DNA of 64,000 bases from Chamaecrista fasciculata (GCA_003254925.1 QANZ01041992.1:107459-171458), one strand, 5' to 3'. Numbered from the stretch's first letter, positions 25,270 through 36,818 are shown. Translations and numbers: made by a program. The notes: generated by a model not told the origin, from the sequence alone.

Positions 25270-25424
25270 GCCTAGCTGACGACAGAGGGAGGAATATGTT
25301 TCTTATATTGTGTGTATATATAGGGATTTAATATAAGTAAGAAGATCCCAAAATAAGAGGTAATCTAATTAATTGATAATTTCATTCAGAGTATATTAAT
25401 GTCGATTGACTAATTGAAATAAAT

Positions 25425-26541
25425 TAGTTGGGTATAGAATTGATCAATTCGAGTCTATTTAAATATTATATTCTTTATTAGCATGAATCAATTATTAAAA
25501 AAAATAAATATTCATTCTCTTTTTTTCGGTTAAAGGGTTATTTTGGTCCTAAATGTATTCCTTGATGTTCATTTTGATCCATTATGATTCAAAATGTTCA
25601 AATTGGTCCTAAATGTTTGCAAAATGTTTCATTTTAGTCCCAACTATTGAATATGGTTTGTTTCAAGTTCAAACGTAACGAGTTTAGAGCTGTGTATTAT
25701 TCTCGAAGAGTACTTAATTTATCCAATTGGGGCCGTCAGCAAATGAGATCAAATCGATCCTAAAAGTAGACATCTCGTTTCATGGTTAAACAAGAAAAGT
25801 TGATCATATATTTCTCGTTTCAAATTTGAATGCGACGAATTCAGAGCTACGAGTTTCTTTTAACAAGTGCTTTGAACTTGAAATGATAGACAAGAGAAAT
25901 ATGACCAAATTCTATAGTTTGAGACCAAAATGAAACATTTTACCAATATTTAGGACTGAAATGAAGAAATGGACCAAAATGAACATTTTGAAACATAATG
26001 GACCAAAATAATCATTAAGGCATACATTTACTATTGAATACGGTTTGGTAAAATGTTGGTCCAATATTTTGCCAACATTTAGGACCAATTTGAACTTTTT
26101 CAAATATAATGGACCAAAATAAACATTAAGGCATACATTTAGAACCAAAATGACATGTGATTTTTTTTTTTTATTTAAAGTTTGTATTTTCTTATAAAGA
26201 GACGTTGTAATTATGTCACAAGTACTCAGTATTGTCCAAAGTCCACGTAATTCCCTCCATTCGAATCATCCTGATTGGCAAACAAATCTCCATTTAGGAT
26301 TTGAGCTCCCACCTAATTAGGCTAATTTGACAGTTGACTGTACCATGTGTCAATTTCAATTTATTTTGATCCACTCTTAAATAATTCAAAATTTATATTC
26401 TTCAATTGCGTTAAAAATAACTTTTTACAGAATTTTAAAATATTCAGAATTGAAGAACTTGACCTCTAAAATTAGATTTCGTGGCATGCCATTACTCTTT
26501 CCTAATTATTGATAAAACACACTCTTGATTGGTAACATTGA
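25425..26541. repeat. segmental duplication A, copy 2 (interrupted)
   Basis: Matches 11715-12190 in two blocks, 25425-25527 and 26158-26541. A family C element interrupts the match. The Copia element begins only 17 bp beyond the end of the duplicated block. Confidence 0.75.
25528..26157. mobile_element. Mutator-like MITE, family C, inserted in duplication A
   Basis: Starts GGTTAAAGGGTTATTTTGGTCC, and the right half holds the inverted form with TTTAGGACC and GGACCAAAATGA units. The right end is eroded (no CTTTAACC). The paralogous site at about 11775 lacks it, which supports an insertion. An internal part of the right arm is repeated at about 26030-26120. Confidence 0.7.
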
Positions 26542-26558
26542 TGACGACAGTGTTAGAG

Positions 26559-26730
26559 TGATATGAATTAGAGTGATGAGAGAGATTGAGAGAAATGAGT
26601 TTGTATTATTTTGTAAAAGAGTGAATACAAGTGTATGTATACACTGAACTAATATAACAGAAAAGCCAGCCTGTACAACTACATAACAGAAATGCTAACT
26701 GACTTAATCCAGCTCACTATTTCTCTAATA
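26559..26730 (-). repeat. 3' LTR of the Copia element (172 bp)
   Basis: Near-identical to 32834-33023 apart from three substitutions and the absence of an 18-bp duplication. In element orientation it begins TATTAGAG, directly after the purine-rich tract, and ends CATATCA. Confidence 0.9.
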
Positions 26731-26737
26731 TTCCCCC

Positions 26738-27547
26738 TCAAACTAATGGAGAGTTCGAAGAAACAACCATTACTTTGGATCTAAAAACAGAAAAAACATG
26801 TTTAGAAAGCGACTTTGTGAATCCATCAGCCACTTGCTCTTCAGAAGGAATATGCTGCACAATAACCTCACCAGCCAAAGCTTTATCACGAACAAAATGA
26901 ATATCCATTTCAATATGCTTAGTTCTAGCATGCAAAATTGGATTGACAGTCATATAAACTGCACTCAAGTTATCACACAATATAGTTGGAGGACCATCAA
27001 TGGGAACATTAAGCTCACTCATCAAAGATTTGAGCCACGAAATTTCACTTACAACAGCTGCTAGACCTCTATACTCAGCCTCAGTACTACTACGTGCAAC
27101 AACAGATTGTTTTTTAGAAGACCAACTCAACAAATTATCTCCTAAGAAAATACAGAACCCTGTAGTGCTTCTTCTGTCATCAATGTCTGAGCCCCAATCA
27201 GAATCACAATATGCAGTAACAGAGAAAGACTTAGGTTTAGTAAAGAGTAAGCCATATGATGAAGTACCCTTAACATATCGAAGTATTTTCTTCACTGCAT
27301 GCCAATGTTGCTCAGTAGGATTCTGCATATATTGACAAACTTTATTTACTGCAAAAGAAATCTCTGGTCTTGTAACAGTCAGATATTGAAGTCCTCCAAC
27401 AATACTTCTGTAAAAATGAGGATCACTGAAAGGTGGTGCACTATCATGACTGAGTTTGATGCCTTTAGTCATAGGAACAGGTGAAGGAGACAAATCAGTC
27501 ATACCAACTTTATGTAACAAATCTTCTATATATTTTTCTTGGGACAA
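26738..27547 (-). pseudogene. Copia pol, reverse transcriptase end and RNase H
   Basis: About 269 residues downstream of the second frameshift. It shows the end of the reverse transcriptase (SQEKYIEDLLHKVGM, VGGLQYLTVTRPEI), then RNase H with AYCDSDWGSD, RRSTTGFCIFLG, SSTEAEYRGLAAV and HTKHIEMDIHFVRDK. These are the standard Copia landmarks and the stretch itself has no stop. It ends within a few bases of the 3' LTR. Confidence 0.9.
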
Positions 27548-27573
27548 AGTATAAGAACCATCAGCATTAGTGA

Positions 27574-29109
27574 TTACTTTGATGCCAAGAAAATAGTTGA
27601 TTGTACCAAGATTTTTAAGGAAAAAGTGGAGTTCAACTGTGCTATCAAATTCTGAACATCTGTACTTCTGGTACCTGTAATAAGAATGTCATCTACATAG
27701 ACAAGAACATATAAAACCTTGTTGTTATACTTTTTGATGAACAGAGAATGATCACAGCGACTGGAAACAAAGCCAAAAGAAAGTAGAGCTTGAGAAAGCC
27801 TAGAAAACCAAGCCCTTGGTGCTTGTTTCAATCCATACAAGGATTTGTGCAACTTACAAACTAAGCTTCGATCTTGCACCTCAAAACCTTGAGGTTGAGT
27901 CATGTAAACATCTTCTGTCAAGTAGCCATTTAAAAAAGCATTGTTTATGTCTATTTGATTAATCTTCCAACCATGAGAAAGAGCAAGTGTCAAGATAAGC
28001 CTTATTGTAGCTGGTTTAACTACAGGACTAAAGGTTTCATGAAAGTCTAATCCTTCCTTTTGTAGAAAACCTTTTGCAACAAGCCTTGCTTTATATCTTT
28101 CAATTGTACCATCAGACTTTTCCTTGATTCTGAAAACCCATTTAGACCCTATAGCATGACAGCATTTAGGAAGAGGAACTAAAGACCATGTGTTATTTTT
28201 CTGTAGAGCTTGAAATTCATCATTCAAAGCAGATTGCCAAGAAGGATTAGAGAGAGCTTCAGGAACATTTCTAGGTAAAGTATGAGTAAGAAAAACTTTG
28301 GATTTGAAAATACCACTCTTAGATCGTGTATGTATAACATTTGTAGGAGGAATTGAAACTGGTGGTTGAAGTATAGGAGTAGAATGAGAAGCTGAAGAAA
28401 GATTTTGTGATCTAGGAGACAGTAATGAATTATTAGAGTTATAAGATTGAGAAGAAGATGAAGAAGTGTGATTAGGAGTGGAAAAAGAAGTATCTGATGA
28501 TGACTGCAAAACAGAAAAAGAATTATGACAAGGAAATGAAGTTGAAGAATTTTGAAAAATCACTGGTGGTACAGCAGCAAAGGAAGTTTGCTGTGCTGGA
28601 GAAAATGAACAAACTGAGATATTAGCAAAAGGAAATTGATGCTCATCAAAAACAACATCACGAGCTATATAAATTCTTTTGGATGCCATATCAAGACACT
28701 TATAACCTTTATGAAAAGGACCATAACCAAGAAAAACACAGCAAGTGGATCTAAACTGAAGTTTATTTTTGTTATAAGGTCTAGTGAAAGGAAAACAAGA
28801 ACAGCCAAAGGTTCTAAAAAATTTATAGAAAGGCTTTTTGTGATATAAAACTTCAAATGGTGAGACAAATTTAAGAACAGAACTTGGCAATCTGTTAATC
28901 AAATGCACAGCTGTAGCAAAAGCTTCATCCCAATACTTCATAGGAAGTGAAGCTTGAGCCAATAAAGTGAGTCCAACTTCAGTAATGTGACAGTGCTTTC
29001 TCTCAGCAAGTCCATTTTGTTCATGTAAATAAGGACAACTTCTGCGATGTACAATGCCTTGAGAATTCAAATAAGACGACAAAGATCTATACTCTCCCCC
29101 CCCCCCCAA
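27574..29109 (-). pseudogene. Copia pol, integrase C-part and reverse transcriptase
   Basis: About 510 open residues. The integrase part shows CPYLHEQNGLAERKHCHITEVGLTLL and a GYKCLD-type region, then a Ser-rich linker. The reverse transcriptase shows WQSALNDEFQALQKNNTWSLV, ARLVAKGFLQKEG, INNAFLNGYLTEDVYM, SLYGLKQAPRAW and the catalytic YVDD. The frame is lost at about 27609-27620, where one base seems missing in an A-rich run (T run on the plus strand). It joins the upstream part only across a run of 12 C (29096-29107). Confidence 0.9.
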
Positions 29110-29913
29110 TCAAATTGAACAGCCTTAATTTTACAATCAAGCTGCAACTCAACAAGCTTCTTAAAATCAAGAAAAGCTTGCATAACATCAGATTTGTTCT
29201 TGAGCAAATATAACCAAGTAAACCTTGAATAGGCATCATTGAAATGGACATAATATTGGAAACCACTACTAGAAAGAATAGGTGCAGGACCCCATACATC
29301 AGTGTGAATGAGCTCTAAAAGAAAAGAATAAGTAGTTTGAGACAAAAGAGAAGGTCTTTTGTGAAATTTACCAAAACAGCAGGATTTGCAAACAAAATTT
29401 GTATCATTATTATTGAAGCTAATGTTACAATCTTGTAAAACTTTCTTTACAACATTTGAAGAAGGATGGCCTAACCTATTATGCCATAGATTGTAAACAT
29501 TAGATGAAGAAACAGCAGAATTATCAACTGAATTAGTTAAAGCAACTGAATTCAAAGGTATAGCAAAAGAAAAATGAGAGGAAGGTTGTGCTTGCAGAGA
29601 ACAAGAACTGCTAAGACCAAGAATTTGCACCTCCTCAAGAGCATAGAGTCCATTTTTAGTAATGCCTCGCAAAAGTATTGTATGAGTTTCCTGCTGTTTA
29701 ACAAGGAAACAATCAGGATAAAACAGAAAATAAACTGAATTATCCTTAGAAAATTTTGAAACACTTAAAAGAATCTTGGAAATGTGAGGAACAACCATGA
29801 CATTTTGAAGACAGAGTTTAATTTTAGGAGAAGAAGAAGAGTAAAAGAATGAATCACCAGAGGAAGTAATTTTCAAACCTGAGCCATCTCCAATAAACAC
29901 TTGGTCATAGCTC
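29067..29913 (-). pseudogene. Copia pol, protease end and integrase N-part
   Basis: Starts at the target site of the nested insertion. It shows QVFIGDGSGLKI (protease end), the GAG-pre-integrase zinc finger region (LWHNRLGHPSSNVVKKVL, CKSCCFGKFHKRP) and the integrase catalytic region with HTDVWGP and FNDAYSRFTWLYLLKNKS. The frame is lost in the G run, the complement of 29096-29107. Confidence 0.9.
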
Positions 29914-29918
29914 AAATA

Positions 29919-31609
29919 TGATGGAGATTGTGCCCTAGGGCCAATCATTTTATTTATGTGTTATTTGAACATATATATATTTTTGATTAATTTATAGAGA
30001 TAAATTATGTTGTTATCATATTATTAGCGTGTTTACTATGATAGCATCCTTGATTGATTATAGGATAATTAATCTAAAACTGTCCCTGGTCGATCATTCA
30101 CGTGGGAACGTAAATGAACTAAGACCAGCATGACCTCGGTGTATAGAGATACATGCACTAGATGCTTCTCGAGAGCCATGGTGTGATTTTGTAAGGGTTA
30201 CAAATTGCTGGACCGACCCGGAGAGTCCTGCATGGGTTTAGTCATAAGCGAGCCTCTCCTGTACACCTGTCACGATAGCCTTAGACCTGAGGTCTTGACT
30301 ATTCCGACATTGTAGTTGTCGAACTTTGGCCTAGTCCAACGCTGCCCGTAGCAGGGTAGCCATACAGGCTAGGTACGGGTTTGGTTGATTGCTGTGCAAA
30401 GGAATGTGGTTGACCAAGATGGGATTTTGTCCCTCGTTTAAGATGAGATATTTAACTGGCGCCCTCGATGAGTCTGTCCAAGAAATGCGTGGCCACGCTG
30501 GGAATTGGGACTAACTCAGGAAAAATCGAGAAAGTTGTNNNNNNNNNNNNNNNNNNNNNNNNNNNNNNNNNNNNNNNNNNNNNNNNNNNNNNNNNNNNNN
30601 NNNNNNNNNNNNNNNNNNNNNNNNNNNNNNNNNNNNNNNNNNNNNNNNNNNNNNNNNNNNNNNNNNNNNNNNNNNNNNNNNNNNNNNNNNNNNNNNNNNN
30701 NNNNNNNNNNNNNNNNNNNNNNNNNNNNNNNNNNNNNNNNNNNNNNNNNNNNNNNNNNNNNNNNNNNNNNNNNNNNNNNNNNNNNNNNNNNNNNNNNNNN
30801 NNNNNNNNNNNNNNNNNNNNNNNNNNNNNNNNNNNNNNNNNNNNNNNNNNNNNNNNNNNNNNNNNNNNNNNNNNNNNNNNNNNNNNNNNNNNNNNNNNNN
30901 NNNNNNNNNNNNNNNNNNNNNNNNNNNNNNNNNNNNNNNNNNNNNNNNNNNNNNNNNNNNNNNNNNNNNNNNNNNNNNNNNNNNNNNNNNNNNNNNNNNN
31001 NNNNNNNNNNNNNNNNNNNNNNNNNNNNNNNNNNNNNNNNNNNNNNNNNNNNNNNNNNNNNNNNNNNNNNNNNNNNNNNNNNNNNNNNNNNNNNNNNNNN
31101 NNNNNNNNNNNNNNNNNNNNNNNNNNNNNNNNNNNNNNNNNNNNNNNNNNNNNNNNNNNNNNNNNNNNNNNNNNNNNNNNNNNNNNNNNNNNNNNNNNNN
31201 NNNNNNNNNNNNNNNNNNNNNNNNNNNNNNNNNNNNNNNNNNNNNNNNNNNNNNNNNNNNNNNNNNNNAGCCCAATCAATCTTGATAATCAAGAACACTT
31301 CTTGATTATTCAAGAATCATAGATATAGTTCCTATATTCACTTGGGAAGAAGTGAAGGAGGCTAGCACCTAGGCATCTGCCAAACTGCTCGTGTGGATCA
31401 CCGGTAGAGGAAGGACACTCAGTGGACTTCTCAAATTCGCGAACACGATAAGTCACCGATCAAAACTAGGTAAACATCTTTTCTTATCTAGTATAAACAT
31501 AGTTAGTGGATCCTGGAAGGAATCACAGAGTTAGCCTTTTAGTTTTATTCGAGTTTTAGTTCAAAAATTTTTAATTCTTCCGCTGCGCTCCCTCTGTGAT
31601 TTCCCAACA
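29919..31609 (-). mobile_element. nested LTR-type insertion inside the Copia element
   Basis: In minus orientation it begins TGTTGGGAAATCACAG and ends CATCA, so it has TG...CA ends. The 5-bp TSD TATTT (AAATA on the plus strand) lies at 29914-29918 and 31610-31614. The Copia reading frame on the two sides is in register across a single copy of the TSD, which confirms the limits. The 1,691-bp insert includes the 730-base N block, so its internal content is largely unknown. It may be a long solo LTR or a non-autonomous LTR element. No coding domain is visible. Confidence 0.85.
30539..31268. other. assembly gap (730 N)
   Basis: A run of unknown bases inside the nested LTR-type insertion. Open frames reported across it are meaningless. 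Confidence 0.99.
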
Positions 31610-32805
31610 AAATAATCGGACCTTGTTGACAGATTAGAATCATCATATGTAAGATGATTTGAAGCTCCTGAGTCAACATACCAAGAAGCATCTGCAACTG
31701 ATTCAGGTGTAGCTATCATAGCTTGTGGCTGATTTTGTGGCTTCGGAACTGAAGAAGATGATGCTGCAAACTGTTGAAAATCAAGTGAATAATTGGAATC
31801 AAACCGATACCAGCATTGAGAGGCAATATGTCCATTCTTGCCACAAACTTGGCATTGAACAGAGGATCTTGATCCAGAAGAATTTGTTCTACCAGAACCT
31901 CTACCAGAATTAAAATTTCCTCTACCAGAATTATAATTTCCTCTTCCAAAATTATTCTGATATTGACCTCTGCCTCTACCAGAATTAAAGTTTCTTCCCC
32001 CTGAATTTGGTGCACCTCTGCCACGATTAGGAAACTGATTTCCTCTACCAAAATTTCCAGTAGAAACAGATGCATGAGCAATATTAGCTGACACAATACT
32101 ATCAGTAGCTTTTGACATTTGTAAACGAGATTCTTGCGCAAGTAATAAAGCAGTAACATCAGGAACAGTAGAAGTTCCAACTCGAGTGAGCATAGAACAA
32201 ACAAAGGAATCATACTCAGATGATAAGCCATTATAAATGAAATTCAAATGATCATTAATTTTCAAAGGTTGACCTATAGCAGATAACGCATCAGCTAGAG
32301 TTTTAATCTTGAGAAGATAAGCAGACATTGATAGTGATCCTTTCTTTAAACTATGAAGTTGTGCTTCGTATTGCATTTCTTTTGCAGCAGTTTGATTCGC
32401 ATAATGAGATAAAATTCGATGCCATACCTCAGAGGTAGACTTACATCCTACAACTTGCGAAATCACAGTTTCAGTCATTGACGATACCATCCAAGAAAGT
32501 AGCAAACGATCTTGACGCTGCCAATCAATGAACACAGGATTTTTCTTGCCAGAAGCTTCATCTTCAACAGACAAGAACTGTGGTGGAACATATGGATTTT
32601 CTTCAATGAATCGTTCAAGCTGATAACCAAGAATAGCGTATTCCATTTGCAAATTCCATTGGAGAAAATTATTTTCATCCAATTTAACAGAAAACTGATG
32701 CGAAAAAGTGGTGACTCCTGTATTAGAATCAACCTTTACAGCAGAAGATGTAGGAATTGAGATAGATGGAGTAGGAGTAGGAGAGGAAGTTTGCGTGCTC
32801 TCCAT
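31610..32805 (-). CDS. Copia gag and protease start
   Basis: About 398 residues from the ATG at 32805 to the nested insertion; beyond this the frame runs into the inserted LTR and ends at 31561. The gag region shows FSVKLDENNFLQWNLQMEYA, a long alpha-helical UBN2-type middle part, an Arg/Gly-rich NFGRGN/GRGR region and one CCHC zinc knuckle (CQVCGKNGHIASQC). The protease active site WYVDSGASNH is present. It packages element RNA in virus-like particles in family members. Apart from the insertion it has no stop. Confidence 0.9.
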
Positions 32806-32816
32806 AGAGAGACTTT

Positions 32817-32833
32817 TTAGGCTTCTGATACCA
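32817..32833 (-). promoter_or_regulatory. Copia primer-binding site
   Basis: TGGTATCAGAAGCC on the minus strand directly follows the 5' LTR end CATATCA. It matches the 3' end of initiator Met tRNA except for one extra A. Confidence 0.85.
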
Positions 32834-33023
32834 TGATATGAATTAGAGTAATGAGAGAGATTGAGAGAAATGAGTTTGTATTATTTTGTAAAAGAGTGAA
32901 TACAAGTGTATATATACACTGAACTAATATAACAGAAAAGCCAGCCTGTACAACTACATAACAGAAATGCTAACTGACTTAATCGAGCTCACTAACTAAA
33001 TCCAGCTCACTATTTCTCTAATA
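32834..33023 (-). repeat. 5' LTR of the Copia element (190 bp)
   Basis: Same as the 3' LTR plus an extra 18 bp, in which GAGCTCACTAACTAAATC repeats the neighbouring CAGCTCACTATTTC block. It ends at 33023 and is followed by TSD TAGAG. Confidence 0.9.
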
Positions 33024-33028
33024 TAGAG

Positions 33029-33641
33029 GAAGTGGTGAAGTGTGGCAATGTCGAAGGAAATTCAACAGATCCAAGAACAATGTCAGTAATGAGAATGCTG
33101 GATGATTTCGGAATCGAAAATAGTGAAAATGTCGTAGAAATCGCAACAATGAAGATTAAGGATGAGAGGAAAAACAGAGAGCAAATGTCGAGGAGGAAGC
33201 TTTTGGTTCTTTCAGAGTATGGGTCTGGTCAGGAATGCAGAGTACTAGTAAAGGAGGAAGATGAATTGAGAAGCACGTATGATCAGATTTGATGATGGCG
33301 CAAGGAGGTGACACGTGTTGCAAAATTTAAAGGAGGAAAGTCTGAGTTTGATGATGGCTTCTGGAGCGGACACATGTCCAAATTCAAATTTCAACCGAAA
33401 AAAATGAAGGTGTTAGTTGAGGATGTTGCCGCCAATTTTGTTTTGCAAAAAGAAGAAGTTCTGAAAATAAAATAGAGCGGCACGTGTGGAATTCTGGCTG
33501 AGAGTGGGAATAACATAAAGAAGGCTACTTTCCACCAAAATGCGCCACGTCATGAGGAGACAATACTATTTTGTTAAATTATATAGATATAGATTATACG
33601 TGACCTTAATTAAACTATAGAGTTACTCAATTTATTTTTTA
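33029..33641. other. unassigned DNA right of the Copia element
   Basis: It is somewhat less AT-rich than its surroundings. An 86-residue plus-strand open frame at 33032-33292 (with VEIATMKIKDERKNREQMS) has no domain I know. The original host sequence continues across the Copia TSD. It might be an old gene fragment, but nothing proves this. Confidence 0.35.
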
Positions 33642-34008
33642 GGTAAATTACACTTTGGTATCCTGTGGTTTGATCATATTTTACTTTGGTATCCCGTGGT
33701 TTGAAACCTGACACTATGGTACCTTGTGGTATTCTCCATTAACACTTTGGTACCTTTTGGAGCTATTTGATAATTTTAACCATAACAAATTTTGCAAAAA
33801 TTACATATTGACCCCAAACCATTTTCAAAAAATTACAAATAACTCCCTAGATACATATTATTTAGGGAATAAATTGAAAACTTTTAAAAAAAATTGGGGT
33901 TAATATGTAATTTTTGCAAATTTTGTTATGGTTAAAATTACAAAATAGCTCTAAATGGTACCAAAGTGTTAATGGGTAATACTACAGAGTACCCTAGTGT
34001 AATTTACC
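33642..34008. mobile_element. family D inverted-repeat element
   Basis: GGTAAATTACAC at the left and GTGTAATTTACC at the right enclose inverted arms with CACTTTGGTACC-like units. The TSD is not perfect (T-rich flanks on both sides). It lies about 280 bp upstream of the DUF1068 start codon. Confidence 0.7.
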
Positions 34009-34049
34009 TTTATTATTTTTTGTTGGGTCAATTAGCCGTTAGCCTTCTT

Positions 34050-34237
34050 CTCAGAAAACTATATAAGCACGCTGATCGAAATACACGCGTAGACATATAT
34101 AGGGGCAATTTTTCTGTTTTTCTTTGAAAAAGATACGCGATTCTTGCTTACTCGACGGTGAAACTGGAATTCGAAAGTGAAGCGATCCAAAGAGTGAATA
34201 AGTGAAGATCGATCCTCTTTAATTTGTTTCCCCATCT

Positions 34238-34289
<52 letters not shown>
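34050..34289 (+). promoter_or_regulatory. promoter and 5' UTR of the DUF1068 gene, with GA microsatellite
   Basis: A TATA-like CTATATAAGC at about 34059 lies 230 bp upstream of the ATG. A GA dinucleotide run occupies 34240-34290 directly before the start codon, a common plant 5' UTR feature. Confidence 0.5.
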
Positions 34290-34290
<1 letters not shown>

Positions 34291-36228
34291 TGAACAGGAG
34301 GCAACAGAAGGCGTTGAAATCGGTAATGTTGATTTTTGGGCTCGTTCTCGCCACTTACATCGCAGGTCGACCCTTGTATTGGCACCTCAACGAGGGCTTC
34401 ACCGCCGTTCGCTGTCACGACTCTTCTTCTTCTTGTCGTCCTTGTCCCTGTGATTGCTCTCTTCAACCCCTTCTTTCTCTCTCAGACGGTAACATTTTAT
34501 TATATTCTCTGTATTCCTCAGTTACTATTATGATTATTTTACTACATTATCCATTTAGTTTCTCAATTAGATGTGTACTCTTGTTTTAGTCTTTAATTTT
34601 TTTTTTTTTAAGATGACTTGTTATGGTTTACATTCTCTAAAAGCTGAATTGTACAATTATTGGTGTACATAGAGGGACTAATTTGCAATGGGTTATGAAT
34701 TTTAAAGACTGGATCAAGTATTTTAAAAAATTAAGGATATAAATGACGAACTTTCATATAATATAGGGATTAATATATTAGTTTACTCTTTTCTTTTCTT
34801 TTTTATCAAGATACAGAACAGAAGTGTCTCTAATTTTTGTTACAGCTTTGGTTTTTTTTTCCTCCCTTAATTGATGCTTGATTGTGATGTCATAGTTTAT
34901 TTCAGGACTAAATTGAGGTCTTTAGGAAACTCAGTTATTATGAGTGAAAAATATGGCTGCCTTGGTTTGTACTTGGGTTAAATCTAAAATCTTCTAAGGA
35001 GGAGAGAATTGAAACATTATCTAGATACTAGCTCACTGTTTGAGGCATTAACTAAGAATCAATACTGAACCAAGTTTGAATATGACTCATCAAGTGTGAT
35101 GATTTTAGGCGTTTTAGACCAAAGTAGTATACAATTAGCCCCAGAGAAATCGTCTCCACATTGCTACTTTGGTGTGGAAATTTAAGGGCTTTCGAGTGGG
35201 TGGAATTGGATCATGTCAGATATTAGAAGAAATGGTACTTTACTATCCATGCAGTTAAAACTTTATTTTTTCCTGACTTAGCAAGATCAATTGATGGCAA
35301 AAATAAATCATGCTGAGTTGCTGACTATGCATTAAAATGGAAATATATAAATTTGATGGTCTTTACTCCTCAGAGTCATCACAAATGTTTTTTGGAATTG
35401 GATTTGATTATTGACAATTCTAGCTTAACATGGTGTCTCTGCTTGTATTTTAACCTGCAGGATTGACGAACAACTCCATTATAGGTTAGTTTTTCTTCCT
35501 TGATTACATTTACAGGAAGAAACTGGTATGATCCCTGATGGCATCATGAGGCAATGATCGAATACTTTTTGGTTTAAAGTATATATCCATGGTGTGTCTA
35601 GATCTGAATCTTTCTACCTAGGATGTTCATACAGAAGGTTTTCCTTAAACAGCCATAATGGTCTTCAATCATGATAGTTTGTATAGTTTTATACACTAAA
35701 GAATGCATGTAGAATATACACTTCAGGAGACATGTCTAAGGAAAATGTAGCGAAAGAAACCATCGTTTTATAGAATTTAGATTCAAATCGAGGAAAATGT
35801 TTAGATCAAACCTTCATTCTGTTCAATCTAAACATACCCAAAAGTTTAAATTTTGTTACCCTTTAATTTCACCTGTGAACATTTCAAGAAATGTATTTGG
35901 TATATATATATATATGTAGATTGCATGAGGCAAGATCCATAGGTGAGTCAAGAGATGCAAAACGATGTTTTAGATTTGTTGTCAGAAGAAGTGAAGTTAA
36001 AGGAAGCCGAAGCGCAAGAAAAACATCGGCACGCTGACATAGCCTTTTTAGTTTTTAGAGGCGAAGAAAATAGCATCACAGTATCAAAAGGAGGCTGACA
36101 AGTGCAATTCAGGGATGGAGACATGTGAGGAAGCAAGGGAAAAAGCAGATGAAACACTTGTAGCTCAGAGGAAAGTGACTGCTTTGTGGGAGCTCAGGGC
36201 TAGGCAAAGAGGATGGAGTTCAAAATGA
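34290..36228 (+). pseudogene. DUF1068 family gene with nonsense codon and 7-bp duplication
   Basis: Exons 34290-34488, 35461-35484 and 35920-36228 join in frame with GT/AG borders. The start shows one membrane span and the family motif GRPLYWHLNEGF, then a Cys-rich CRPCPCDC and LTNNSIIDCMRQDP. At 35940-35942 a TAG stands where a Glu codon is expected, ending the product at 81 residues. Downstream, homology goes on: VSQEMQNDVLDLLSEEVKLKEAEAQEKH, then a tandem TTTTTAG TTTTTAG at 36045-36058 that shifts the frame, then a region ending ALWELRARQRGW. Without the two lesions the length would be about 174 residues, as in intact members. The family is plant-specific and membrane-anchored. Introns are kept, so this is a decayed gene and not a retrocopy. 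Confidence 0.85.
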
Positions 36229-36448
36229 AGTATTGTGCTCATGTTTGAATAGGGAGTGCCCATTGTTTTTGGTTTCCCATGATCATGCTTCACCAGTGGT
36301 ATGTTTGAGATACTGTTAAGTACTAATTGTAAATACTTATGTTGGTAGTGATTCAAACTTGACTTAATCTCTTTATAAGAGACTAACCTTTCCACTAAAC
36401 CTAAATTCCATTGATAGTGCCCTTTAGGCCTTTACTATGAGCAAAAAC

Positions 36449-36818
36449 TGTTGGGCGGAAGGGCAACCCACACAAGAAATAAAGAAAGAGGAAACGGAGA
36501 AACGAACACAAATCTTTAACGTGATTCGGTGCCTCAAGACCTACTCCACGGCCCCCTCTGGGACAAAATTCACTATTTGTAATTTTTGCACGGAAAAATT
36601 ACAAACCCTCCTCAATACAATTTTTGACTGGAGAAAATTGCAAACCCTCTCTCAAAATGACTCACAACTACCCAAACCCCAATACACCCATTAGGATTTC
36701 TTTGTAAGTTGTGGTGCCTCTTACGGTGAAAAGCTCTCTCTATTTATAGTTTTCTCACCCACTCAACTTTTTTAACTTGACCAATGTGGGACTTTGAAAA
36801 AACAAAAGAACCCCAACA
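36449..36818. mobile_element. solo LTR (370 bp)
   Basis: Ends TGTTGGGC and CCCCAACA, with a perfect 5-bp TSD AAAAC at 36444-36448 and 36819-36823. The interior has LTR-like words (ACGTGATTCGGTGCC, CCTACTCCACGGCC, CAATGTGGGAC). No internal region or second LTR is nearby, so it is a solo LTR left by recombination. Confidence 0.8.

Larger units (their letters stand above)
26559..33023 (-). mobile_element. Copia LTR retrotransposon, inactivated, with nested insertion
   Basis: Full structure in minus orientation: 5' LTR (32834-33023), primer-binding site, gag, protease, integrase, reverse transcriptase and RNase H, polypurine tract (complement at 26731-26741) and 3' LTR (26559-26730). The order integrase before reverse transcriptase defines Copia. 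A 5-bp TSD TAGAG lies at 26554-26558 and 33024-33028. The primer-binding site TGGTATCAGAAGCC, complementary to initiator Met tRNA, abuts the 5' LTR. The LTRs differ by about three substitutions and one 18-bp duplication, so insertion was fairly recent. A second LTR-type element (29919-31609) splits the protease region, and two frameshifts break pol. It cannot be autonomous as assembled. Confidence 0.95.

Noticed and set aside
30452..31322. Long open frames on both strands
   Set aside because: They consist of the N block read as open codons.
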